64,000 bases of DNA from Pseudomonas nitroreducens TX1 (lineage in GTDB: Bacteria; Pseudomonadota; Gammaproteobacteria; Pseudomonadales; Pseudomonadaceae). This document shows, in pieces, positions 23,983 to 33,165 of the stretch (the stretch's first letter is position 1; each line of letters starts with the position of its first letter). Location of the stretch: NCBI RefSeq assembly GCF_000313755.1, contig NZ_AMZB01000117.1:55117-119116 (forward strand). Reading direction: 5' to 3'. Both the position numbers and the translations under genes were made by a program. The notes beneath the pieces were generated by a model, which saw only the letters and a list, made by a program, of their open reading frames with translations, was not told where the DNA came from and did not search any database.

Positions 23983-24654
23983 ATGAAGCTGATCGCTGTA
24001 TTGTTCTTGGTGTTGCTGGCGGGGTGTTCCGCTCATGTGAAAAAGTCTGCCGAGGAACCTCTGGCGCTGTATTCCGACACGCGTGGCGCCATCGTCCTCA
24101 ACATCACGGGCACCGAGCGGGTACAGAACAATGCCGAATGGGGCGTACTGCGTAACGTCTGGATGAACGCCATGCAGCGCCAGGCTGTGGCGGCAGGCAT
24201 GCAGTACTCGGAGCAGGTGGGGGAGACACGCCTGACGCAGGCACCCGCGATCCTGGTCCGGATCAATGTCACGAACTTCCGTTATCTGACCACCAGTGAA
24301 CGGGTGAACCTAGGTGTGATGGTCGGCAATGCCTGGGTCAATTCCGAGGTGCAATATCTCGATGGGCAGACCGGCAAGCTCATGGGCTCGCGCAACTACG
24401 ACACATCGTCCAGTGCCTGGGAGGGGATTCTCTCTGCGATGACCGACAAGCAACTGGAAGCGTTGTCGCAAGCCATTGTGGCGGATGTACGTGGTGCGAG
24501 TGTGCTTGCCCGATCCCACCCTGTCGCGCACTCACCATCGAAGGCGGCCGAACAGGCCTCCCTTGAGGAGAAGCTCGCCGAACTGCAGCAGCGCAACCTG
24601 CCGTATGAGCAGTATCAGCAGGAGTACCGGCGGATTGTTGAGGGCGGTGAGTAG
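23983..24654 (+). CDS. Lipoprotein, DUF4410-like
   Basis: 223 residues with a lipobox at LLAGCSAH, so it is lipidated and held in an envelope membrane. The middle part (GAIVLNITGTERV, AILVRINVTNFRYLTTSERV, VQYLDGQTGKLMGSRNYDTS) resembles DUF4410-type lipoproteins. The last 40 residues are a charged, Glu/Gln-rich helix (EEKLAELQQRNLPYEQYQQE) that may form a short coiled coil. AGGGAGG precedes ATG 23983. It is a lone gene with no informative neighbours. Confidence 0.75.
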   Translation: MKLIAVLFLVLLAGCSAHVKKSAEEPLALYSDTRGAIVLNITGTERVQNNAEWGVLRNVWMNAMQRQAVAAGMQYSEQVGETRLTQAPAILVRINVTNFRYLTTSERVNLGVMVGNAWVNSEVQYLDGQTGKLMGSRNYDTSSSAWEGILSAMTDKQLEALSQAIVADVRGASVLARSHPVAHSPSKAAEQASLEEKLAELQQRNLPYEQYQQEYRRIVEGGE

Positions 24655-24685
24655 GAGCTGCCGGCTGGGTTGAGAAGCACCGCCT

Positions 24686-26530
24686 TCAGCCCATCAGCTG
24701 ATTCCGCCCTTGCTTCTTCGCCTCATACAACGCCGCATCCGCCCTTGCTACCAGCATTTCGGCGGAGGCTTCCTGGCCCGTCACCATCGCTGCCACACCG
24801 ATACTGACGCTGACCCGCCCCAACGGGGAAAGCGCGTGGGGCAGCGCTAGCGCTTCCACCGCCTGCAGCAGCTTCTGCGCCATGCCACGCACACCCGCAA
24901 GGTCGGTCATCGGCGCGAGAAAAACGAACTCTTCACCGCCGTAACGCGCTACCAGATCGGTCGAGCGGTTGACTGTCGTCGCCAGCGCCTGGGCGATCTC
25001 GCGCAGGCAGGCGTCGCCGGCCGGGTGGCCGTAGTGGTCGTTGTAGCGCTTGAACCAGTCCACATCCACCACTGCCAGAGCCAATGGCTCGCCCGAGCGG
25101 CGCGCATGGCTCCATTCCTGTTCCAGCACCTGGTCGAAGCGGCGGCGGTTGGCGATGCCGGTGAGAGCGTCGGTCAGGCTCATGGCTTGCAACTGATGGT
25201 TCAGCTCTCGCAGCTCATCGGTGCGCTCGGCGACGCGTAGCTCCAGTTCGTGCTCGGCGGTGCGCAGGTTATCCACAAGCTGCTGCTGGGCGCGGATCAA
25301 CTCCTCCTGCACTCGCGCCTTCTCCCGACGCATCACGTTGAAGCGGTCGGCGAGGGCGAAGGCCAGCACGATCATCTCCATCGCCGAGCCAAGCTGCAGA
25401 CCGTCCACGGTGAACAGATTGGTCGGCACGATGCCCATGGCTCGCAGCGAAGTCATCGCGCCGCCGAGCATCAGCAGGGCGAAGGCGGCCAGAAAGAAGA
25501 ACGCACTGCGCTGGCGCTTGAAGGCGGCGACGGCAGCGCCAGTCAGCAGGATCACCGCTGTCGCGAAGTTCAGCAGGATGCCGACGCGTGACATGGAAGG
25601 CAGTGCGAACGCATAGGCGATCAGGCTGAGCAGATAGAGCCCGATCATCGCGCGCAGTACGCGGTCCAGGCGCGGCAAAATCCGCTCGAACTGCATCATC
25701 CTGTGGGCAAACTGCAGCAGTGCGGCAAGGGCCAGCGACACGCCGGAGTAGTAGATGACGTTGGAGTTGAGCGGCTCTCCAAGGAGCGACCAGTCCGGCG
25801 CCAGGCCGTTCTTGATCGCCAGTGCTCCGGCCGTGCAGCTCACGAACACCACATAGAGCAGGTAGATCGGGTCGCGCAGGGCGAACAGCAGCATCAGGTT
25901 GAACAGGATCATCGCCATGGCGATGCCGAAGTACCAGGCCTTGCCGGTGTAGTCGTCACGCTCGTAGGCATGGAACGCCTTCACCGGCCATAGCTGCAGC
26001 GGCACCAGCAGGCCGATGCTCGACTCCACCCGCAGGTACAGCACCTGCTCGGCGTGCGCCGCCAGGTTCAATGGGAAGACGAAGTTGCGGTTCGGGTAGA
26101 CCTTGCTGCTCTGCGGGACGTCGCTGCCGGTGTTGATCGTCCGATAGCTGCCATTCGCCTGCGGGATATTAGCCTGCACATGGGAAATGCGTGGGTTCTC
26201 CACCACCAGCAGGCGCTGCACCGGGGCTTCGCTCGGGTTGTTCAGCTGCAACTTCAACCAGAAGGCCGAGCGCGTGAAGCCCATCGCCAACGAACTGCCC
26301 GGTGGCCGGTCGGCCTTGAAGCGTGCCTGCTGCTCGGGGGACTGCACGTCTGCCAGCGTCAGGTTGCGGGTCGGGTCTTCGAGGACGGAAACATAGGTGG
26401 TCAGCGTGAGCGGCTGTTGGGTGACGCTGGCTGCGTCGACCACTTGACCGGACCAGGCGGGGCGGATCAATAGAAGGAGGAGGGTAAGGAGCCAGGACAG
26501 GGATTGCCGGTGCGGGGCGAGGGCGGGCAT
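24686..26530 (-). CDS. 7TMR-DISM diguanylate cyclase
   Basis: 614 residues. A signal-peptide-like segment at the N-terminus is followed by a periplasmic 7TMR-DISM extracellular domain (about 45-180, with SAFWLKLQLNNPS). Seven membrane helices lie at about 190-395, then a short coiled coil (ARVQEELIRAQQQLVDNLR). The C-terminal GGDEF domain carries DALTGIANRRRF and an intact RYGGEEF, so it should synthesise cyclic di-GMP. DISM domains are thought to bind carbohydrates or other small ligands. Start MPALAPHRQ at 26530 is preferred because longer frames would run through the tRNA gene. Confidence 0.92.
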   Translation of the reverse strand: MPALAPHRQSLSWLLTLLLLLIRPAWSGQVVDAASVTQQPLTLTTYVSVLEDPTRNLTLADVQSPEQQARFKADRPPGSSLAMGFTRSAFWLKLQLNNPSEAPVQRLLVVENPRISHVQANIPQANGSYRTINTGSDVPQSSKVYPNRNFVFPLNLAAHAEQVLYLRVESSIGLLVPLQLWPVKAFHAYERDDYTGKAWYFGIAMAMILFNLMLLFALRDPIYLLYVVFVSCTAGALAIKNGLAPDWSLLGEPLNSNVIYYSGVSLALAALLQFAHRMMQFERILPRLDRVLRAMIGLYLLSLIAYAFALPSMSRVGILLNFATAVILLTGAAVAAFKRQRSAFFFLAAFALLMLGGAMTSLRAMGIVPTNLFTVDGLQLGSAMEMIVLAFALADRFNVMRREKARVQEELIRAQQQLVDNLRTAEHELELRVAERTDELRELNHQLQAMSLTDALTGIANRRRFDQVLEQEWSHARRSGEPLALAVVDVDWFKRYNDHYGHPAGDACLREIAQALATTVNRSTDLVARYGGEEFVFLAPMTDLAGVRGMAQKLLQAVEALALPHALSPLGRVSVSIGVAAMVTGQEASAEMLVARADAALYEAKKQGRNQLMG

Positions 26531-26592
26531 GCGGCGGGTCCGGGAATGTAGGTGTGTTACGGAGTTTACAAGACAGGCTTTGGCGACGCCAA

Positions 26593-26632
26593 AAACGCAA
26601 AGCCCCCGGTAACTCGCGCTGCCGGGGGCTTT
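26593..26632 (-). terminator. Terminator of the tRNA-Gly gene
   Basis: AGCCCCCGG and CCGGGGGCT (about 26601-26609 and 26622-26630) pair around a GC-rich loop; on the minus strand it continues TTTGCGTTTTT, 15 to 50 bases after the tRNA. Confidence 0.85.
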
Positions 26633-26644
26633 TGCTTGGGATTC

Positions 26645-26718
26645 TGGAGCGGGCGAAGGGAATCGAACCCTCGTCATGAGCTTGGGAAGCTCAGGTAATG
26701 CCATTATACGACGCCCGC
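26645..26718 (-). tRNA. tRNA-Gly(CCC)
   Basis: A 74-nt cloverleaf including encoded CCA. The acceptor arms GCGGGCG/CGCCCGC pair fully, the anticodon stem is TGAGC/GCTCA with loop TTCCCAA, and the T-arm holds GGTTCGATTC. Anticodon CCC reads GGG glycine codons. Confidence 0.97.
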
Positions 26719-26870
26719 TTGGGGGTGCCTTTTTACCAGAAGGGCGAGGCTTAGTGAAGCCTCAGGCGTTCAGGTCGGGCGAGTGGGCGGCATTCGTGAA
26801 CGCGATGGCGCAATGATAGACCGGGGGCGGAAGGTCTGGGGCCGGCCCCCGGCTGTGTGCGCTGGCTGCA

Positions 26871-27764
26871 TCAGCCCACCATGGCGGCGATGGGAACGCC
26901 CTGGCTGCTGGGCAGGTAGGGATTGGCCAGGACCGGATGGCGCTGCGGCTGGAGGAAGGCCAGGAGGGCGTCCTGGGTGTCCTGCCAGGCCTTCTTGTGT
27001 TCCACGTCGATGAAGTGGCCGGCGTTGCGGATGGTGCGGAATTCGCAGTCGGGGATCAGTTGCTGGAACAACTTGGCCTCGGCCGGGGTGGTGTAGATGT
27101 CCAGTTCGCCATTCATGAACAGCAGCGGGATGTCGATGGCGGCGAACTTCTCCATGTAGCTGTCCGCGCTGAGCTTGAGCACCTGGCAGATGTGGAAGTG
27201 CATCTGCCGGTATTCGTGCTCGTCGAGGCTGCTGACGTGGCGGAAGTTGTAGCGCTTGAACAACTGCGGCAGGTACTGCCCGATGGTGTCGTTCACCAGG
27301 TTGCCGACGTTGGTGCGGTCGCAGGCGGACAGGTAGTCCAGGCCGCGGTGCAGGTAGTCGAGCATCGAGGCATTGAGCAGCGGCGAGAAGGAGTTGATCA
27401 CTGCCTTCTGGATCCGCGCCGGGCGTTCTGCCAGGGCCAGCAGGGTGGCGACGCCGCCCCAGGAGAAGGACATCACCACGTCGGCGCGGTAGTGCTCGAT
27501 CAGGCCGAGCAGCAGCTGCGCCTCGTATTCCTTGGTGATGAACTCGCGGCAGTCGTTGTGGGCCTTGGACCGGCCGGCATACGGCTGGTCGTAGCAGACC
27601 ACGTTGAAGTGCGGTTGCAGGTATTTCACCGTTTGCGCGAAGGAGGCGGTGGTCGCCAGCGAGCCATTGACCAGGATGATGGTCTGGCGCGCTTCCCTGT
27701 TGGCGTGAAACTCCGTGTGTACCCGGTGTTGCTGAATCTCGACGACGGCGGTTTCCGGCCTCAT
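26871..27764 (-). CDS. phaG: (R)-3-hydroxyacyl-ACP:CoA transacylase/thioesterase-type alpha/beta hydrolase (PhaG)
   Basis: 297 residues, very close to PhaG of fluorescent pseudomonads in length and motifs: MRPETAVVEIQQHRVHTEF, IILVNGSLATTASFAQTVKY, VCYDQPYAGRSK, the nucleophile elbow SFSWGG, ACDRTNVGNLVNDTIGQYLP and NAGHFIDVEHK with the catalytic His. PhaG links fatty acid synthesis to medium-chain polyhydroxyalkanoate by moving 3-hydroxyacyl groups from ACP to CoA; RhlA, which makes the rhamnolipid lipid moiety, is a close relative and cannot be fully excluded. Start at 27764 has TGGAGG upstream. No pha or rhl genes are adjacent. Confidence 0.85.
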   Translation of the reverse strand: MRPETAVVEIQQHRVHTEFHANREARQTIILVNGSLATTASFAQTVKYLQPHFNVVCYDQPYAGRSKAHNDCREFITKEYEAQLLLGLIEHYRADVVMSFSWGGVATLLALAERPARIQKAVINSFSPLLNASMLDYLHRGLDYLSACDRTNVGNLVNDTIGQYLPQLFKRYNFRHVSSLDEHEYRQMHFHICQVLKLSADSYMEKFAAIDIPLLFMNGELDIYTTPAEAKLFQQLIPDCEFRTIRNAGHFIDVEHKKAWQDTQDALLAFLQPQRHPVLANPYLPSSQGVPIAAMVG

Positions 27765-28263
27765 GTCGTATTCCTCCAGACGCAGGTCATGGTGCGCACC
27801 CAAGATCGGATGCGAAGAAAGTACCCAGGCAGAGGAAAGCGTCTTGGCGTGACAGCTTCATGTCACTCGACGAAAGTTAATAAACTCTTAATTTTCAACT
27901 GGTTAAGACATCAAAAGGCAGAACTTCCGGTACCGTTGAAGGCGCGGATTCGGGCTCTTGATCAGGCGGGGAAGGTGCGGCTGGGGAATGGCTGCCGCGA
28001 AAAAATCATTGTTGGTTGCGCTGCGTGACTCAGCGGTCACGCTTGAGCCAGAGTTAAGCAGGGTGGTCCGTTCGCCGCAACCGTCACTGGGCGCTTGAGT
28101 CACATCGTTTTGCGGAAATCCGACGAAATGACATTTCTCCTTGCGATTATCCGGCGCTTTGGTGAAGCCGGATTACACTCTTGTGATAGCTGTAACGCCC
28201 CTGCCGAAGACGAGCGATCTCGCCGTGCTCCCCTGAGGCCGATACCGCGTGCGGAGCGGGTTC
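27765..28263. other. Gene-free divergent region
   Basis: 499 bases between the leftward phaG and the rightward binding-protein gene. About 27860-27920 is AT-rich (AGTTAATAAACTCTTAATTT), a likely promoter or leader for phaG. No coding region, REP element or terminator was convincing. Confidence 0.5.
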
Positions 28264-29097
28264 ATGGCACTTCACCAAAGGTTCCTTACCTCGCTGGTCC
28301 TGGCGCCGGCCGCCTGGCTGTGTGCGGCAGCCATGGCCGAGGATCGCTATGGCTGCGAGCAGCCGATCACCGTCGCGTACACCCGCAACGTGGTGTTCTT
28401 CCACGATGACGTGGGCATCGATCCGGACCTGATCGCTGAGCTGGGCAAGCGCACCGGCTGCCAGTTCGAGACGTCCATTCGCGCGCGAGATGAAATCTGG
28501 AGCCAGTTACAGAGCGGCGGGCTGCAGATGGGCACCAGCGGCGTCGCTACGCCACAGCGGCGCACCTACACTTACTTGCTGCCCTATCTGTACATGCGCA
28601 ACAAGCTGATCGTGCGCGACGACCTGGGCGAGACGGACAGCCTGGAGGCCTTCCACGACATGCCCGGCGCACGCATCGGGGTGATTGCCGGATATCGCCA
28701 CGGCGCGTTCATCGACGGCATGCTGCGCATCCTCCGCGCCGAAGGCCGGGTGGTGGAGTACACGGATGATGCGACCCGTTTCAGTGCGCTGCTCAACGGC
28801 GACGTAGAGGGCGTGATCGGCCACGAAATGAATCTGGAAGGGGCGGTAAGCGATCGTCGTCAACGGCAACGCTTTCATGTGGTAGATGTGATACCCGGCC
28901 CGGCGACTCCCCACAACCTGATGCTCTCGCGCAAGCATTTCACCCCGGCGCAGAGCGCCGAGTGGTTGCGCCTGATGGAGACCTTGTGGCTGGACGGCAC
29001 ACTGGCTCGAATCATGCGCAAGAATGCACCGCCGCCAGTGGCGGAAGGACTGCTCGACAGCGGATATCGCTACAGCTCCACGGACAGAGGCTGGTAA
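28264..29097 (+). CDS. Periplasmic amino-acid-type substrate-binding protein (SBP_bac_3)
   Basis: 277 residues with a signal peptide (cleavage near AAAMAEDR) and a PBPb fold: PITVAYTRNVVFFHDDVGID, DEIWSQLQSGGLQMGTSGVA, the hinge GARIGVIAGYRHGAFIDG, and MNLEGAVSDR. Its two Cys (in RYGCEQ and RTGCQF) probably form a disulfide. No ABC permease or ATPase genes follow. Instead the next gene, 3 bases away, encodes a Cache-containing HD-GYP protein, so the binding protein probably acts as a sensory partner. GGAG stands 8 bases before ATG 28264. Confidence 0.87.
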   Translation: MALHQRFLTSLVLAPAAWLCAAAMAEDRYGCEQPITVAYTRNVVFFHDDVGIDPDLIAELGKRTGCQFETSIRARDEIWSQLQSGGLQMGTSGVATPQRRTYTYLLPYLYMRNKLIVRDDLGETDSLEAFHDMPGARIGVIAGYRHGAFIDGMLRILRAEGRVVEYTDDATRFSALLNGDVEGVIGHEMNLEGAVSDRRQRQRFHVVDVIPGPATPHNLMLSRKHFTPAQSAEWLRLMETLWLDGTLARIMRKNAPPPVAEGLLDSGYRYSSTDRGW

Positions 29098-29100
29098 AGG

Positions 29101-31974
29101 ATGAAGGCATTCGAACGGGGTATTCCGCTGCAACTGCTGGTTGCCGGGGCCATCATTGCCAGCATGCTGGTGCTGGCGGGCGCGTTGCTGATCCAGGGAT
29201 ACCGCGGTGTGGAAGGCGCGTTGGTGACTGCCGCAGGTGAATCGGCCAGCCAGTTGGGCGCGACCATCAACGAACGTATTCGCCGCCTGATCGACCCGGC
29301 GGAAAGCACGCTGCGCCTGCTGACCCATGACCCCATCTCGCAGACCGACAATCTGCCGGCGCGCCTGGATCGACTGCCCATGCTGGTGGAGAACCTGCGC
29401 GCGAACCGCACCTTGAGCGCGGTGTACATCGGCTACCCGAACGGCGAGTTCCTGCTGATACGCGCGCTGCGCGTGCCGGAGGTGCGACGCGCGCTGCAGG
29501 CGCCGGATGCGGCCAAGTACCTGGTGCAGAGCCAGACGCTCAATGGCCAGGGCGGGCTGCTCGGCGAATGGCGTTTCTATGACAGCGAGCTGCGCCTGCT
29601 GCGCGTGCAGGAGCGCCCCGACTACAACTACGACCCCCGTCAGCGGCCCTGGTACAACGAGGCGCGTCTTACCAGCAAGACGGTGCTGACCCAGCCCTAC
29701 GTGTTCTTCACCACGCGCGAGATCGGCCTCACGCTGGCGCACCGCAGCGTCGACGGCGCCGCGGTGATCGGCATGGATGCCTCGGTCAACGACCTGGGCG
29801 GGGAGATGGGCGACCTCCGGCAGACGCCCAAGACCGAGCTGGCGGTGGTGGACGGCAAGGGCACGGTGATCGCCTATCCGGACCTGACCAAGCTGATGAT
29901 CCATGAAGGCAAGGAGCTACGCCTGGCCACCCTCGCCGAGTTGGAGGTGCCGAGCCTGAGCCAGCTCTACGCCGAAGCGGTGCCCGCGGGGACGCCGGTG
30001 TCCTATCGGGTGACGGGCCAGGACTGGTACGGCATCTGGGTGCCGCTGTCGAACTTCACCAGCAATGAGGTAAAGGTGCTGATCGCCATCCCGGCCGTCG
30101 AACTGCTGGCCGGCGCGCGGCGATTGCTGTTCAACCAGGCGCTGTGGAGCGGCACCCTGTTGATCGTGCTGTTGCTGATCGGCTGGTACATCGGCCGGCG
30201 CATCGCACGGCCGCTGACCGCGCTGGCCGATCAGGTCGGCGCCCTGGCGGCCTTCGATTTCGCCCGGCCGGTAGGGGTGGAGTCGAAGATCGCCGAGGTT
30301 CGCGACCTGAGCAGTGTGATGGGGAGCATGTCGCGCACCATCCACAACTTCCAGGCGATCACCTTGACCCTCAGCCGTGAGACGCGCCTGGAAAGCATGC
30401 TCGAGGGCGTACTGTCGCGTCTGGTCGAAGCCACTGGCGTGATGGGCGGGGCAGTCTACCTGCTGGACGACGAGGAATGCCGCTTGCGCCTGGCCTGCTC
30501 GGTGAACGGTGAGCAGTACCCGCAATCCATGCTTATCGAAGGATTCACCGAGACGGAGCTGGCCGAGCGGGTGGACCTGGCGCTGGCCAATCGCGGGCAG
30601 TACCTGGAGGTTTCCCTGCGCAACCGCTCGGACGAGCTGCTGGGTATCCTGGTGCTGCAACTGGCCGAGGAGGGCGCGCACAGCCAGCAGCCGCGCAAGC
30701 CGTTCAAGCGCTTCGTCGAGGAGCTCTCCGGCGCCGCCGCCGTGGCCATCGAGACCCGCCAGCTGATCGAAGCCCAGCAGCGCCTGCTGGACGCCATCAT
30801 CAAGCTGCTGGCCGACGCCATCGACGCCAAGAGCCCCTACACCGGCGGACACTGCGAGCGCGTGCCGCAGCTGGCCGACCTGCTGCTGCAGAAGGTCATC
30901 GACTCGCACGATGGCGAGTACGCCAGCTTCACCATGAGCGATGCCGAGCGCTACGAATTCCAGATCGCGGCCTGGCTGCACGACTGCGGCAAGATCACCA
31001 GCCCCGAGTATGTGGTGGACAAGGCGACCAAGCTGGAGACCCTGTACAACCGCCTGCACGAGGTGCGCACCCGTTTCGAGGTGATCTGGCGCGACATCGA
31101 GCTGGACTACTGGCGCGGCATCGCCGAGGGCAACGACATCGGCCTGCTCGCTGCGCGCCGCGATGCGCTGCATGAATCACTGCGCGATGATTACGCCTTC
31201 GTCGCCCAGGCCAACGTTGGCGGCGAGTTCATGAAGGACGAGGACATCGAGCGCCTCAAGCAGATCGGCGAACGCCGCTGGCTGCGCTATTTCGATGACC
31301 GCCTGGGCATCTCCCACGACGAGGCCGAGCGGCTTCAGGGCCGACCCGAACGGCCTCTGCCGGCGGAGGAATTCTTGCTGTCCGACAAGCCTGAACACCG
31401 GGTGATGTGGGGCGAGCGCAAGCCGCCGGTGGTGAAGGACGACCCGCGCAACATCTGGGGTTTCGACATGCGCCTGCCGCCCTACGCGAGCAACTATGGC
31501 GAGCTGTACAACCTGGGCATCCGCCGCGGCACGCTGAACGACGAAGAGCGCTTCAAGATCAACGAGCACATCGTGCAGACGCTGATGATGCTCACCACGC
31601 TGCCGCTGCCGCGCCATCTGCGGCGCGTGCCGACCATCGCGGCCAACCACCACGAGAAGATGGATGGCACCGGCTATCCGCGCAAACTCTCCCGCGAGCA
31701 GATGAGCATCCCGGAACGGGTAATGGCCATCGCCGATATCTTCGAGGCGCTGACTGCTGCCGACCGCCCCTACAAGGCGCCGAAGACGCTGTCCGAGTCG
31801 CTGAAGATCCTCGCCTTCATGGCCCGCGACCAGCACATCGACGCCGACCTGTTCCGCCTGTTCATCAGTCAGGGGGTGTACAAGGAATACGGCGAGCGCT
31901 TCCTCCACCCGGAGCAGATGGACGCCGTGGATGTGCGCGCGATCCTGGAAATACTCGATGGGGTAAAGGCGTAG
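29101..31974 (+). CDS. Membrane-anchored dCache-HAMP-GAF-HD-GYP phosphodiesterase
   Basis: 957 residues. TM1 is about 10-32, a large periplasmic double-Cache domain spans about 35-340, TM2 is about 345-367 (GTLLIVLLLIGWYIG), followed by HAMP and a GAF domain (about 430-560). The HD-GYP domain starts about 575 with DAIDAKSPYTGGHCERV. Metal-site residues include HDCGK (627-631) and the signature HHEKMDGTGYP (about 850), so it should hydrolyse cyclic di-GMP in the cytoplasm. A long insert (about 665-780, with HRVMWGERKPPV) separates the HD and GYP parts. It is co-transcribed with the preceding periplasmic binding protein. Confidence 0.93.
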   Translation: MKAFERGIPLQLLVAGAIIASMLVLAGALLIQGYRGVEGALVTAAGESASQLGATINERIRRLIDPAESTLRLLTHDPISQTDNLPARLDRLPMLVENLRANRTLSAVYIGYPNGEFLLIRALRVPEVRRALQAPDAAKYLVQSQTLNGQGGLLGEWRFYDSELRLLRVQERPDYNYDPRQRPWYNEARLTSKTVLTQPYVFFTTREIGLTLAHRSVDGAAVIGMDASVNDLGGEMGDLRQTPKTELAVVDGKGTVIAYPDLTKLMIHEGKELRLATLAELEVPSLSQLYAEAVPAGTPVSYRVTGQDWYGIWVPLSNFTSNEVKVLIAIPAVELLAGARRLLFNQALWSGTLLIVLLLIGWYIGRRIARPLTALADQVGALAAFDFARPVGVESKIAEVRDLSSVMGSMSRTIHNFQAITLTLSRETRLESMLEGVLSRLVEATGVMGGAVYLLDDEECRLRLACSVNGEQYPQSMLIEGFTETELAERVDLALANRGQYLEVSLRNRSDELLGILVLQLAEEGAHSQQPRKPFKRFVEELSGAAAVAIETRQLIEAQQRLLDAIIKLLADAIDAKSPYTGGHCERVPQLADLLLQKVIDSHDGEYASFTMSDAERYEFQIAAWLHDCGKITSPEYVVDKATKLETLYNRLHEVRTRFEVIWRDIELDYWRGIAEGNDIGLLAARRDALHESLRDDYAFVAQANVGGEFMKDEDIERLKQIGERRWLRYFDDRLGISHDEAERLQGRPERPLPAEEFLLSDKPEHRVMWGERKPPVVKDDPRNIWGFDMRLPPYASNYGELYNLGIRRGTLNDEERFKINEHIVQTLMMLTTLPLPRHLRRVPTIAANHHEKMDGTGYPRKLSREQMSIPERVMAIADIFEALTAADRPYKAPKTLSESLKILAFMARDQHIDADLFRLFISQGVYKEYGERFLHPEQMDAVDVRAILEILDGVKA

Positions 31975-31993
31975 TCCTTCCTGCGGCCTGCTG

Positions 31994-32031
31994 AAACGCA
32001 AACCGCCGGCATCAGCCGGCGGTTTGCGTTT
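31994..32031. terminator. Bidirectional terminator
   Basis: A perfect 17-bp stem (31994-32010 and 32015-32031) with loop ATCA between the convergent HD-GYP and L,D-transpeptidase genes. A-rich and T-rich ends flank the stem so it can serve both. Confidence 0.88.
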
Positions 32032-32042
32032 GTGGGGCGAGA

Positions 32043-32789
32043 TCAGCGCTTGGCGAGGTTGGTGGCGTAGCGGTTGATCTGCGGATTCTTTGCCACGGTG
32101 CAGCTCTGCCCGGCGAGGAACTGGGAGGTCTTGAGGTAGTCCTGCTGCGGGTAGTAGGCGAACACGTAGCTGCCGTTCTTCACCGTGTCGATCAGTTGCT
32201 GCGCCACCTGCGGGCGCACCGCCGGGCAGCCCAGGCTGCGGCCCAGGCGGCCGAGACCGGAGACGACCTTGGGGTCGGCGTAGGCGGCGGCGTGCATGAC
32301 GATGGCGCGTTCTTCGCTGTTGTCGTTGAAGCCGGGCTCCAGGCCCAGCAGGCGCAGGGAGCGCCCGTGCTTGCCGCTATAGGTCTGGCCGGTCTGGTAG
32401 AGGCCGATGGAGGACTGGTAGCTTTCCGGGCGGTTGGAGAAGGAGGTGGCCATGTCATCGCCACTCTTCTTGCCGTGGGCGACCCATTCCTCGAAGAGCA
32501 GCTTGCGCTGCTTCAGATCGAAGACCCAGAGGCGCTTGTCGCGCGATGGCTTGGAATAATCGATCACCGTCAGCAGTCGGTTCTGGCCGCCGAGTTGGGT
32601 GCTGGCGCACTGCAGCGCGCTGAGCGCCAGGCGCAGGGTTTCGGTGTTGGTCGCGGGCGCGAGGCGGTGCAGCTCCTCGGCCGTGGGCAGGCGGGCGGCG
32701 GACACGCTTTGCCAGCTACCGATCGCGAAAAGCGCGGCACTGGCGAGCGAAATCCGGAAGAACCCCCGTAACTTCAAGAAAGTCAGCAT
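32043..32789 (-). CDS. Murein L,D-transpeptidase catalytic domain protein
   Basis: 248 residues with an N-terminal signal segment (SLASAALFAIGSW...SVSA). The catalytic region resembles the YkuD-like L,D-transpeptidase fold: SSIGLYQTGQTYSGKHGRSL, IVMHAAAYAD with a conserved His, and GRSLGCPAVRP with the Cys nucleophile. Enzymes of this type form 3-3 crosslinks or attach or release lipoprotein on peptidoglycan in the periplasm. Members of this subfamily lack a LysM domain, as here. It is a single gene sharing a terminator with the HD-GYP gene. Confidence 0.88.
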   Translation of the reverse strand: MLTFLKLRGFFRISLASAALFAIGSWQSVSAARLPTAEELHRLAPATNTETLRLALSALQCASTQLGGQNRLLTVIDYSKPSRDKRLWVFDLKQRKLLFEEWVAHGKKSGDDMATSFSNRPESYQSSIGLYQTGQTYSGKHGRSLRLLGLEPGFNDNSEERAIVMHAAAYADPKVVSGLGRLGRSLGCPAVRPQVAQQLIDTVKNGSYVFAYYPQQDYLKTSQFLAGQSCTVAKNPQINRYATNLAKR

Positions 32790-33165
32790 GAATACAACAT
32801 TCCCGTTGAATCGATATGGTTTTTTCTGGGAAACGCCGCATTGTGCGCGATTTTTGATCGATGATGTGGTTGTTTTTTGATCAAGTATGGTTCCGCCTGT
32901 CGGTATTTACGAACTTTTCCATGCGGTAAAGCGCCGCGCAGCGCCGGACCTGGGGTGGAGGAAGGCGAAAAAGCCCACCTCGGACAGGCGTCTTGACTCT
33001 TTGTGTTTCGAGATTCTTCGGCTGCCCGCACGGCGGCCTTGAGGCCGTCTGTCCGTGGGTGAGTGGCGGCAGTTTGCCGGTGGCAGAAAAGGACGAGTGG
33101 AGGGGAACGATGAAGACGCTGTAGGGGAAATCCGGAGCTCGTGGCTGGCGCTACGGACCATCGCG
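32790..33165. other. Gene-free stretch
   Basis: 376 bases between two leftward genes. The left part (about 32810-32900) is AT-rich and probably holds the promoter of the transpeptidase gene. Nothing else was recognised. Confidence 0.5.

Noticed and set aside
24686..26704. Longer version of the DISM-GGDEF gene starting at 26704
   Set aside because: The extra 58 codons would read through the tRNA-Gly gene and its terminator; the signal-like N-terminus begins at 26530.
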